A stretch of 24,819 nt of DNA, taken from positions 1-24,819 of the forward strand of contig CAYVOD010000021.1 of NCBI GenBank assembly GCA_964453055.1, written 5' to 3'. Positions 15,862-22,367 of this stretch are shown piece after piece; within the stretch, counting starts at the first letter, position 1; every line of letters begins with the position of its first letter. The notes under the pieces are model-generated. The model ran no database searches. It was not told where the DNA came from and was given only the letters and a program-made list of their open reading frames with translations. This stretch comes from UBA2256 sp964453055 (lineage in GTDB: Bacteria > Spirochaetota > Spirochaetia > Treponematales > Rectinemataceae). The translations under genes were made by a program, and so were the position numbers.

Positions 15862-15890
15862 TTGCGTGTTTGGGATAAGAACCCTATACT
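15862..15890 (+). promoter_or_regulatory. Sigma70-type promoter of the rightward (tetR) operon
   Basis: TTGCGT (15862-15867) and TATACT (15885-15890, 5 of 6 to consensus) have the ideal 17-bp spacing. The start would be near 15897, giving a leader of about 115 nt to the regulator ATG at 16012. The direct repeat at 15905 lies just downstream, where a repressor would block transcription. Confidence 0.65.
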
Positions 15891-15904
15891 CTTACTGAAA
15901 GAAG

Positions 15905-15922
15905 TGAATCAGCTCTCATCAC
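15905..15922 (+). repeat. Direct repeat TGAATCAnCTCTCAnnAC, right copy
   Basis: The copy reads TGAATCAGCTCTCATCAC and begins about 8 bp after the predicted rightward start. Its partner lies over the leftward start, so one protein binding both copies could control the two operons together. Confidence 0.4.
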
Positions 15923-16011
15923 GGAATTGCCTAGAGTAGCGTTCGGCTATGGGGTACTTAAAGTCGACCGCGCTCCTATATGATTTTGTCGTTATAGAAG
16001 AAGGAGAAAGG

Positions 16012-17163
16012 ATGGCCGTATTCGCCGCCGCCGAGGAAGGACCGCTTTCTAGCAAAGGAAAACTCGTTCAGGCTGCCATAGAACAATTTTCCGCGAAATG
16101 GTACGGCACGGTGTCGGTCGCCGAAATCTGCCGCGTCGCAGGTCTTTCGAACGGACTGTTCTACCGCTACTTTCAGAGCAAGGAAGAGATTTTCAAGCAT
16201 ATCCTGGAATTCGTGATAAACCGCATAGCGCAAGCCCTATCGACGATCCATGGCGCGGGAAGCAAGGAACGGTTGAGGGAGTTTTCGAGAATCATTTTCG
16301 AGTTCTCCAGGGACAATCCGGCGATGATACGGGTTTTCAGGGAGGGGCAGTACCGCTTCCTCGAATACGAACGAAGGCTGGAAGAGGTCTACACCGAAGC
16401 GCTGGCCAGAGCCTTGGGAACCGGCATTTCGCAGGGAGGGTATATTTTCGCCCTCGGCGGCCTGCGTTTCGCCTCCATCAGGTCCGCCCTGCAAAACGTG
16501 CCGGTAAGGCTCGAAAGTCTCCAGCGCATCATCGAACACGGCCTTTTCGATCCATCTGGGGTCGATGCGGCGAAGGTTTTTTCCACATCAATCCATCCCC
16601 TGCCTATCGATATCATGCCGAACGCGAGGGAGAGGCTGTTCCGGGAAGGCAAAACGCTTTTTGGGCAAAAAGGCTATTTCGAGACCAACATCCACGAGAT
16701 CACCACGGCGGCCGGCCTCTCAACAGGCGCCTTCTATACCTATTTCTCCACCAAGGAAACCTTTTATAAGGAACTGATCGAACGAGTTGGCCGGGAGGTG
16801 CGGCGCTTCATCTCGCTGAACCTGGATCCGTCCCTCAACCGGGTTGAGCGGGAACTGCGCGGGCTATGGCTCTTTATCGTCTTCCTTTCTTTGGACAGGC
16901 ACTGTTATCGCCTCGTCAGGGAGGCGGAGTTCGTGCTCCCAGGAGTGGTCAAGGGTTATTACGACGCCTTCGTGAGAGGATACCAGAAATACGGCGACTC
17001 CTATCCCGACCTGGATCAGGGCAGCGCGATCGAGTTCATGCTCGGCGTGGCCCATTATCTGGGACTGGAAACCTTCCTGGGGAAATCCCTGGAGAAGACG
17101 AAACCCCTCATCAGGGAAATAGGGAATTACTACAAAAAGGGATTCGACGGAACGCTCGACTAA
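16012..17163 (+). CDS. Tandem TetR/AcrR transcriptional regulator (two fused TetR units)
   Basis: This 383-residue protein is about twice the usual TetR length and carries two complete N-terminal HTH regions. The first is TVSVAEICRVAGLSNGLFYR with YFQSKEEIF, near residues 31-60. The second is NIHEITTAAGLSTGAFYTYF with STKETFYKEL, near 229-260. Each is followed by a helical ligand/dimer-type domain, so the protein is a head-to-tail fusion of two units of about 190 residues. The open frame starts earlier, at 15949, but the ATG at 16012 has AAGGAG at 16001-16006 and is the better start. It lies first in the rightward operon, divergent from the leftward one, and 12 bp before the second KAS III-like gene. 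It is probably a ligand-responsive repressor of both operons; the inducer, perhaps an acyl-CoA, is unknown. Confidence 0.88.
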   Translation: MAVFAAAEEGPLSSKGKLVQAAIEQFSAKWYGTVSVAEICRVAGLSNGLFYRYFQSKEEIFKHILEFVINRIAQALSTIHGAGSKERLREFSRIIFEFSRDNPAMIRVFREGQYRFLEYERRLEEVYTEALARALGTGISQGGYIFALGGLRFASIRSALQNVPVRLESLQRIIEHGLFDPSGVDAAKVFSTSIHPLPIDIMPNARERLFREGKTLFGQKGYFETNIHEITTAAGLSTGAFYTYFSTKETFYKELIERVGREVRRFISLNLDPSLNRVERELRGLWLFIVFLSLDRHCYRLVREAEFVLPGVVKGYYDAFVRGYQKYGDSYPDLDQGSAIEFMLGVAHYLGLETFLGKSLEKTKPLIREIGNYYKKGFDGTLD

Positions 17164-17175
17164 GGGGAGGAGGAG

Positions 17176-18207
17176 ATGGCGCAGTCTGTCATTAAAAGCA
17201 CCGGCATTTACGTTCCCGGCGAGGCTATCGACAACGGTAGGTTGATGAAGCTGACGGGAATCGAATTCGACGCCGTCAAGCACGAAGCCAAGCTTGGCAT
17301 CGCCAGTCGGCATATCGCCAGGCTTTCCGGGTTGAAGGAAAGCAGCGCCGATTTCGCCGAAAAGGCCGCGAGGGCGGCGCTGGAAAAAGCCCATGTGCAG
17401 CCGGGCGAGGTAGGGCTGTTCGTGGTAGCCACCGATACGCCTGAATACATTTCCCCCGCCACGGGGATACTGCTCCAGGGACGGCTCCAGGGCGGAGAGC
17501 ATGAATCCAGGGCCTTCGACGTTGGCGCTTCCTGCGCCTCCTTCGTGACCGCCCTGGACATGGTCGCCCGGCTCCAGGTTTCGGACCCCGGTCTGCGCTA
17601 TGCCTTGGTCGTGGGCGTATACAATATGCCCGCTTATATCAGGGACGGCGACTCCTTCGGCTGGTCTATTTTCGCCGATGGCGCTGGCGCCGTGCTCCTG
17701 GAACGGGTGGAGGAGGCGGAGCGGGGTCAAGACAATCCGCATCGCGCCGGCTACCTCGAAGGAGTGTTCAGGGCCGACGGAACCCAGTGGGACTACGTAG
17801 GCGTATACGCCGGCGGGACGAAGAAACCGGTGACCAGGGAGCTCCTGGAGCAGGGCAAATATGGCCTCGAATTGCTGCAAAGGCTTCCGGGGGACAGGAA
17901 CGTCAAGCTCTGGCCTCCCCTGGTCAGGAGGCTTCTCGAGAAGGCCAAGGTTCCCCAGTCGGCTGTTGCCCACTATTTCTTTACCCAGATCAATCGCTCG
18001 GTGATCGCCCAGGTCATGGAAATCCTGGGAGAGCCGATGGGAAAAACCACGACGGTTATGGAAAAATACGGTTATACGGGCTCTGCCTGCATTCCTATGG
18101 CTCTGCACGAGGCGCTGGGCTCAGGCAGGGTGCGCAAGGGCGACCTCGTGGTCCTCGTAGCCTCGGGGGCTGGTTTGGCGGTGGGAGCGTCGTTGCTGCG
18201 GCTTTAA
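17176..18207 (+). CDS. KAS III-like beta-ketoacyl synthase-family protein, non-canonical triad (second copy)
   Basis: This 343-residue protein has the FabH fold pattern, from IKSTGIYVPGEAIDNGRLM at the start to LVASGAGLAVGASLLRL at the end. Cys120 in DVGASCASFVTAL matches the FabH nucleophile. The FabH His position reads Thr270 in YFFTQINRS, and the FabH Asn position reads Tyr300 in EKYGYTGSAC. The 30-residue spacing between these two sites equals that in E. coli FabH (244 to 274), which supports the alignment. It may perform acyl transfer or hydrolysis, or act as a partner of the other KAS III-like enzyme, rather than decarboxylative condensation. A very strong GGAGGAGGAG precedes the ATG, 12 bp after the regulator stop. 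A true HMG-CoA synthase (Cys-His-Glu) is the main alternative class but fits less well by length. Confidence 0.8.
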   Translation: MAQSVIKSTGIYVPGEAIDNGRLMKLTGIEFDAVKHEAKLGIASRHIARLSGLKESSADFAEKAARAALEKAHVQPGEVGLFVVATDTPEYISPATGILLQGRLQGGEHESRAFDVGASCASFVTALDMVARLQVSDPGLRYALVVGVYNMPAYIRDGDSFGWSIFADGAGAVLLERVEEAERGQDNPHRAGYLEGVFRADGTQWDYVGVYAGGTKKPVTRELLEQGKYGLELLQRLPGDRNVKLWPPLVRRLLEKAKVPQSAVAHYFFTQINRSVIAQVMEILGEPMGKTTTVMEKYGYTGSACIPMALHEALGSGRVRKGDLVVLVASGAGLAVGASLLRL

Positions 18208-18287
18208 AACAGGGATGAAAGCGGAAGCGCCCCAGGGCGGGTCCTCCCCTGTCCCGAATCATAGATATTGAGAGCAAGGAGAGTTCC

Positions 18288-19595
18288 ATGGATTGGCTGG
18301 ATACCTATAAACGCAAGCTTGTTTCCATCGATGACGCGGTTTCCAAACTAAGGAGCGATAGCGACGTCATAGTCGGTCAGTGCGCTTCCGAACCCCAGGG
18401 TTGCATGGAGCGCTTCCACATCGTGGCGGGCAAAGTGGAGAACGTGAGAGTGTTTTCCGTGCTCACCCTCAAGCCGTACGATTTCTACATGAAGCCAGAG
18501 ATGAAAGGCCATTTCGAGCTGGCGTCCTGGTTCCACGCCCCAGGCTCACGCGCCGCCCTAAAGGTCGGCACGGGCACCGTGACCTACGTGCCCAACATGC
18601 TCCATAGGGCCGCTTCGGACAGAATCCACGCCCACAGACCCGAGTTTTTCTTCGGCACCTGCACTCCCCCGGACAAGCACGGCTTCGTCTCCCTATCCCT
18701 GGGGGTGACCTATGAGAAGGACATGGTGGAGGCCGCCGAGACCGTCGTGCTGGAGGTGAATCCCCGCCTGCCCAGAACCTTCGGCGACACTCAGGTTCAC
18801 GTTTCCCAGGTGGATTTCTTCGTGGAGCACGACCAGGAAGTGCCCTTCCTTCCGGCTCCCAATCCCGACGCGACCGATATGGCCATAGGCGCCCACATCG
18901 CCGAGCTCGTGGACGACGGCTCGACCATTCAGCTGGGCATAGGCGGCATTCCCAACGCCGCGGCCCTGGCCTTGAGGGACAAGAAGGATCTGGGCGTCCA
19001 CACCGAAATGCTGGTGGACTCCATGATGGAACTCTACGAAATGGGGGTGGTGACCAATGCGAAAAAGGCGCTTAAAAAGGGAAAATTCATCACCACCTTC
19101 GCCATGGGCTCCCGCAAGTTCTACGACTGGCTGGACGACAACGTGGCCGTGGAGTTCCAGCGGGGCCGCTGGGTGAACGATCCCTCCGTGGTTGCTCAGA
19201 ATTCAAGGATGGTATCGATAAATACCTGCATTTCCGTTGATCTCACGGGTCAAGTGGCCAGCGAGAGCATAGGTCCTGTCCAGTATTCCGGCACCGGAGG
19301 GCAGTCCGATACGGCGACAGGGGCGGTGGCCGGCTTCGACGGTCTGGGGAAAAGCATTATCGCCTGCTACAGCACCGCTAAGAAGGGTACTGTCTCCACG
19401 ATAGTGCCTACGCTGCCCGAGGGTTCGGCGGTTACCCTGCATCGCAGCCTCGTGGACCACGTGGTCACGGAGCACGGCATAGCCCGCCTGCGCGGACGTA
19501 CTGTCCGAGAGCGAGCACGCGAGCTGATCAACGTGGCCAATCCCGCTTTCCGGGAGGAGCTTCTCGCCCAGGCCAAATCCCTTGGCTACCTTTGA
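18288..19595 (+). CDS. Acetyl-CoA hydrolase / class I CoA-transferase (4-hydroxybutyrate CoA-transferase-like)
   Basis: This 435-residue protein belongs to the AbfT/Cat2 family, which moves CoA between acetyl-CoA and a carboxylic acid through a glutamyl-CoA intermediate. The catalytic Glu is probably Glu240 in GVHTEMLVDSMMEL, preceded by LGIGGIPNA (216-224), and the CoA-binding GTGGQSD motif is at 335-341. TCTPPDKHGFVSLS near 124-137 is also typical. AAGGAG stands before the ATG, after an 80-bp gap from the KAS III-like gene with no clear terminator, so it is probably co-transcribed. In context it would activate the imported acid at the cost of acetyl-CoA, or release the product acid. Plain acetyl-CoA hydrolysis is the alternative. 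Confidence 0.9.
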   Translation: MDWLDTYKRKLVSIDDAVSKLRSDSDVIVGQCASEPQGCMERFHIVAGKVENVRVFSVLTLKPYDFYMKPEMKGHFELASWFHAPGSRAALKVGTGTVTYVPNMLHRAASDRIHAHRPEFFFGTCTPPDKHGFVSLSLGVTYEKDMVEAAETVVLEVNPRLPRTFGDTQVHVSQVDFFVEHDQEVPFLPAPNPDATDMAIGAHIAELVDDGSTIQLGIGGIPNAAALALRDKKDLGVHTEMLVDSMMELYEMGVVTNAKKALKKGKFITTFAMGSRKFYDWLDDNVAVEFQRGRWVNDPSVVAQNSRMVSINTCISVDLTGQVASESIGPVQYSGTGGQSDTATGAVAGFDGLGKSIIACYSTAKKGTVSTIVPTLPEGSAVTLHRSLVDHVVTEHGIARLRGRTVRERARELINVANPAFREELLAQAKSLGYL

Positions 19596-19620
19596 GCGGC
19601 GCCAAGAACGGTTGATTTAT

Positions 19621-19639
19621 GGCCGGTTGAGCAACGGCC
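19621..19639. terminator. Weak hairpin between convergent gene ends
   Basis: GGCC and GTT pair with AAC and GGCC around a short GAGC loop with one bulged G. The hairpin lies in the 66-bp space between the CoA-transferase stop and the convergent DUF1700-like gene. No T-run follows on either strand, so termination here is only suggested by position. Confidence 0.25.
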
Positions 19640-19661
19640 GATTGGCCAAAGACCTGAGGAA

Positions 19662-20774
19662 CTAGAGTTTTTCGATCTCGATGTCGCCGGAGGTAGTGGA
19701 AAGCTTGACCGGGGTAAGCCCCGAGCCGAGCACGGCCTCCCGGTTTCCCGAAAGCGTAGCGTCGCAGTCGACTGATCCGGAGATGGTCGTCCAGGAGACG
19801 AGGGCGTCGAAATCATCGTCGTAACGAAAGCGTATATCGCCGGACGCGCTTCTGGCCGATATCTCCCCACCTCTGGGGTCTGTTTCGACCTCTATAGTGC
19901 CCGATGCCGTTTTTACCCGTATCGATTGTGAACAGCCGGCGATCCTCACATCCCCGGAAGCGGTGGAAGCCGCTACATCCCCATCGCAGGCCTGAACATC
20001 GATGTCGCCCGACGCGGTTTGAATATCCAAAGCCCCAACTCTGTCAGCGATCTCGACATCGCCCGAGAGGCTGTGGATCGATAGTTCTTCCACGGAGAGA
20101 GGAACCCAGAGCTCCAGGCTCTCTGGTTCGCCGTGATCCTTGCCCGTAGATATTGCTAAGGTGCCTTTTTCGTCATCCTCGATTTCGATGGCAGAACTCT
20201 CCTCCCCATGGGCTCTGATGGATAGGCCATCGGGCGACAGATAAATCCTGAGGTCGCTGGTTTTTGTGCGTAGCTCGATTTTATCCACGCCTGCAATCGA
20301 GATATTTTCCATATTGAGGTTTCTCGACTTCTCGCCCCGCCCTTCGGGACCTTTTTCCCTGAATATCTTGCTTCTGCGGAACATCCCGGCCAGGTCGAGA
20401 GCCTTTTTTATGACGTCGCCGAGGTCCTCGCCGTCGATAGTGATCTTGGCCTTCCCGATTTTTTCGCCACTGGGTTTCTGGGTTCCATCCGAAGCTGTCC
20501 CTTCGGCCGATCCTGCGTCAAAAGCCGCTCCGGCGGCGCCTCCAGCTCCGGCGGCCCCGCCGGCGGCTTCGCCCTCCCCTTCCTGCAGCAAGCTTTTAGC
20601 AAGGCTCTCCGGCGGCTCCAGGCTTCCTATGATCTCATCTTCGCTGGTCTGGGGATTCTGGCTGCGCAGCTCGTCGATATGGTCTTCTATTTCCAGCAGT
20701 ATGTCCCGCCTTGCTTCCTGATCGAAATCGGTCAGGCCGCTTGATAATCGCTCCATATATTCGCTTCGTGTCAT
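19662..20774 (-). CDS. DUF1700-like (HAAS) N-terminus fused to DUF4097-like beta-repeat domain
   Basis: This 370-residue protein has two parts. Residues 1-65 form a helical domain (EYMERLSSGLTDFDQEARRD, then EIEDHIDEL) like the HAAS/DUF1700 module found beside PadR regulators. A Gly/Ala/Glu-rich linker covers about 66-100. From about 150 to the end runs a right-handed beta-repeat region with at least six repeats of the form (T/S)xSG(D/T/S)(I/V), as in DUF4097 putative adhesins. No signal peptide or membrane segment is visible, so despite the adhesin label a cytoplasmic location is likelier. The ATG overlaps the padR stop by 4 bp (ATGA), showing tight coupling. Such pairs are thought to sense envelope stress or small molecules, but the role is not established. 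Confidence 0.8.
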   Translation of the reverse strand: MTRSEYMERLSSGLTDFDQEARRDILLEIEDHIDELRSQNPQTSEDEIIGSLEPPESLAKSLLQEGEGEAAGGAAGAGGAAGAAFDAGSAEGTASDGTQKPSGEKIGKAKITIDGEDLGDVIKKALDLAGMFRRSKIFREKGPEGRGEKSRNLNMENISIAGVDKIELRTKTSDLRIYLSPDGLSIRAHGEESSAIEIEDDEKGTLAISTGKDHGEPESLELWVPLSVEELSIHSLSGDVEIADRVGALDIQTASGDIDVQACDGDVAASTASGDVRIAGCSQSIRVKTASGTIEVETDPRGGEISARSASGDIRFRYDDDFDALVSWTTISGSVDCDATLSGNREAVLGSGLTPVKLSTTSGDIEIEKL

Positions 20775-21127
20775 TCCGCCCTTCCTCCGCCGGAAATACT
20801 CATTCTAACCGCCTGGCTTCTATCGTATTCCTCAATCATAGCCGAGAGCAACGTCGTTCCGAGACTCGTGATGCTGTAGTATTTCCGCGGATGCCCGACC
20901 TCGGGGGTTTCCCAGCTGGCGGCGATGCTCCCATCCTTGGTCAGCCTCATGAGGAGGGGATAGAGGGTTCCTTCGCTGATATCCAGCCCCAGCGTGCGCA
21001 TCCGCTCCATGATCGCCAGCCCGTAGCTCCTCCCCTCGGCGGAGAGGAGCTCGAGAAGGCAGAGCTCAAGAAATCCCTTGCGGAACTGGCTTTTCCATTT
21101 TTCGAGGAGTTCCTCATCCCGCTGCAT
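20771..21127 (-). CDS. PadR-family transcriptional regulator
   Basis: This 118-residue winged-helix regulator has the helix pattern LELCLLELLSAEGRSYGLAI, the recognition region ISEGTLYPLLMRLTKDG and the wing HPRKYYSIT, followed by a short C-terminal dimer helix, as in PadR-s1 proteins. The frame opens at a TTG directly before the ATG; the ATG at 21125-21127 is chosen since AAGGAAGG is better spaced from it. It is translationally coupled to the DUF1700/DUF4097-like gene, a common partnership. It probably represses its own operon at the promoter near 21421-21466. Confidence 0.9.
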   Translation of the reverse strand: MQRDEELLEKWKSQFRKGFLELCLLELLSAEGRSYGLAIMERMRTLGLDISEGTLYPLLMRLTKDGSIAASWETPEVGHPRKYYSITSLGTTLLSAMIEEYDRSQAVRMSISGGGRAE

Positions 21128-21156
21128 CAAACCTTCCTTTGGGACAGGAGTGGGGC

Positions 21157-21402
21157 TTAAAAACCGCCCCGGGACCTGCCTGTGAAGAAATCGAAAAAAT
21201 TTCGGTCGGAGAACATGTCCGGCTTGCCCGACCTTCCATAAATGTCCATGAACTCCTTCCTCGTCCTATCGCCGAAGGAACGATTCATGGAGCGGCCCGG
21301 GACAAGCCGGACAGTGATGGATCTTGCCGCACCGGAAACCGCGTGCAGCAGCGACCGGAATGAGCGCGTTTCGCGCCTCAGTTCCATTGGCTTCGCTTCC
21401 AT
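21157..21402 (-). CDS. Small basic protein of unknown function, first gene of the padR operon
   Basis: The 81-residue frame begins MEAKPMELRRE and ends TGRSRGGF. It is Arg-rich with FFDFF near the C-terminus, and I recognise no domain, signal peptide or membrane segment. Support comes from context: it lies between a good promoter and padR, GGAG stands six bases before the chosen ATG, and only 29 bp separate it from padR. A start four codons upstream (21414) is possible. It could equally be a spurious frame in a long padR leader. Confidence 0.45.
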   Translation of the reverse strand: MEAKPMELRRETRSFRSLLHAVSGAARSITVRLVPGRSMNRSFGDRTRKEFMDIYGRSGKPDMFSDRNFFDFFTGRSRGGF

Positions 21403-21420
21403 AGTACTCTCCATTTCAAA

Positions 21421-21433
21421 AATACCTTGTATT
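21421..21433. promoter_or_regulatory. Candidate PadR operator AATACCTTGTATT
   Basis: This is a perfect inverted repeat with 5-bp arms AATAC/GTATT and a 3-bp centre. It overlaps the predicted start (about 21431) of the leftward padR transcript, which is where an autorepressor would bind. Confidence 0.55.
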
Positions 21434-21437
21434 GCAT

Positions 21438-21466
21438 AATATAATTGATCGCAAAATATTATTCAA
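21438..21466 (-). promoter_or_regulatory. Promoter of the padR operon with upstream A-tract
   Basis: On the minus strand TTGAAT (21466-21461) and TATATT (21443-21438, 5 of 6) are spaced by 17 bp. Upstream, at about 21478-21495, the same strand is almost pure A, resembling an UP element that strengthens promoters. Confidence 0.6.
21440..21445 (+). promoter_or_regulatory. Consensus -10 box facing tatD
   Basis: A perfect TATAAT on the plus strand is interleaved with the leftward -10 box. No good -35 is seen at 16-18 bp, and the putative PadR site would overlap that region. It may start the tatD-tcdA transcript with a leader of about 145 nt. Confidence 0.3.
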
Positions 21467-21595
21467 GCACTTTTAGATCTTTTTTTTATTTTTTCTCGGG
21501 GCAAGAGCCAGTATCTAGAAAGGGCGACTTCAAATCCTGTGCGCGGAAGATTGTTGCATATTGACCCCCGGAGGCTTATCGATGAAAATTGGCCA

Positions 21596-22363
21596 ATGCA
21601 GAGCGATGCCCATGCGCACATCCCGGCGCTGGCCGAGAAGGAGGCCGATTTTTACCTTCATCTGCCCGATCCGGATTGGCGGGCAGCCCTCGTCTCTCAC
21701 GATCCTGCTGAATTCGAATCCTCTTTAACACTGGGCAAGCTGCTTCCAAACTGCATCCAGGGATTCGGGATACATCCCCAATCGCTGAGAAATGAAAGCC
21801 GGGATTTTCTTGAATCTCTCGTGCAACAAAAGCGCATCGCCTTCATCGGGGAAGCGGGGTTCGAGTTTTTCGGCGACAGGCCGGAATGGACGCGAACCGA
21901 CGAAAACCTGAAAAGCCAGAGGGGATTTTTCGAGTTTCAGCTCGACCTGGCCATAGAGTCCGGCCTTCCTCTTCTGGTCCATTCAAGAAAAGCGACGGAC
22001 ATTCTTTTGGGATATGCTCCCAGGTTAAGGCTGCTTTCTTCGCTGATCTTCCACGGCTGGCCAGGCCGGATTCATGACGCGAATGCATTTTTATCCAAGG
22101 GAGTCAACGCTTTTTTTTCCTTCGGCACGCCGCTTCTGCGGCAGGCAGCCCACGGGCTGGAATGCTGCCAGGCCTTACCGGGGGACAGGATCCTTTCGGA
22201 AACCGACGCCCCATGGCAGCCGCCACGAGGTTGCGGCTGGACCAGGCTCGATCATATCATCCCGATCTCCCGGCTCATCGCCTCGACGAGAGGGCTCGGG
22301 CAGGAGGAAATGAACCGATCGCTCAGGGCGAACTTCGACAAAGCCTTCGGCGTGGAGAGTTGA
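21596..22363 (+). CDS. TatD-family metal-dependent hydrolase
   Basis: This 255-residue TIM-barrel hydrolase shows the TatD metal-site series in divergent form: DAHAH at 4-8 (family DxHxH), GEAGFE at 85-90, LLVHSR at 126-131, FHGW at 152-155 and ETDAPW at 202-207. Members are Mg-dependent DNases or D-aminoacyl-tRNA-type hydrolases. The frame opens at GTG 21539, but family proteins begin just before the DxHxH motif, so ATG 21596 is chosen; its ribosome site is poor, since the nearby GGAGG is better placed for an out-of-frame ATG at 21582. tcdA starts 4 bp after the stop, indicating one operon. Confidence 0.8.
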   Translation: MQSDAHAHIPALAEKEADFYLHLPDPDWRAALVSHDPAEFESSLTLGKLLPNCIQGFGIHPQSLRNESRDFLESLVQQKRIAFIGEAGFEFFGDRPEWTRTDENLKSQRGFFEFQLDLAIESGLPLLVHSRKATDILLGYAPRLRLLSSLIFHGWPGRIHDANAFLSKGVNAFFSFGTPLLRQAAHGLECCQALPGDRILSETDAPWQPPRGCGWTRLDHIIPISRLIASTRGLGQEEMNRSLRANFDKAFGVES

Positions 22364-22367
22364 TCAG

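Larger units (their letters stand above)
15642..16011. promoter_or_regulatory. Divergent control region of the two catabolic operons
   Basis: This is a 370-bp gap and is clearly AT-rich against its surroundings. It holds opposing promoter-like elements (15676-15705 on minus, 15862-15890 on plus), a 9-bp-arm inverted repeat at 15752-15789, a second AT-rich inverted repeat at 15777-15800, and an 18-nt imperfect direct repeat at 15660-15677 and 15905-15922 near the two predicted starts. The neighbouring tandem TetR is the natural candidate to bind here. An open frame extends from 15949 upstream of the regulator start, but it lacks a ribosome site. Confidence 0.65.

Noticed and set aside
16864..18108. 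414-codon open frame antisense to the regulator and second KAS III-like gene
   Set aside because: It spans two convincing plus-strand genes and their junction. It has no family match that I can see and is explained by codon bias.
18208..18287. Possible terminator between the second KAS III-like gene and the CoA-transferase
   Set aside because: Only short scattered GC pairings are present with no U-run, so continued transcription is more likely.
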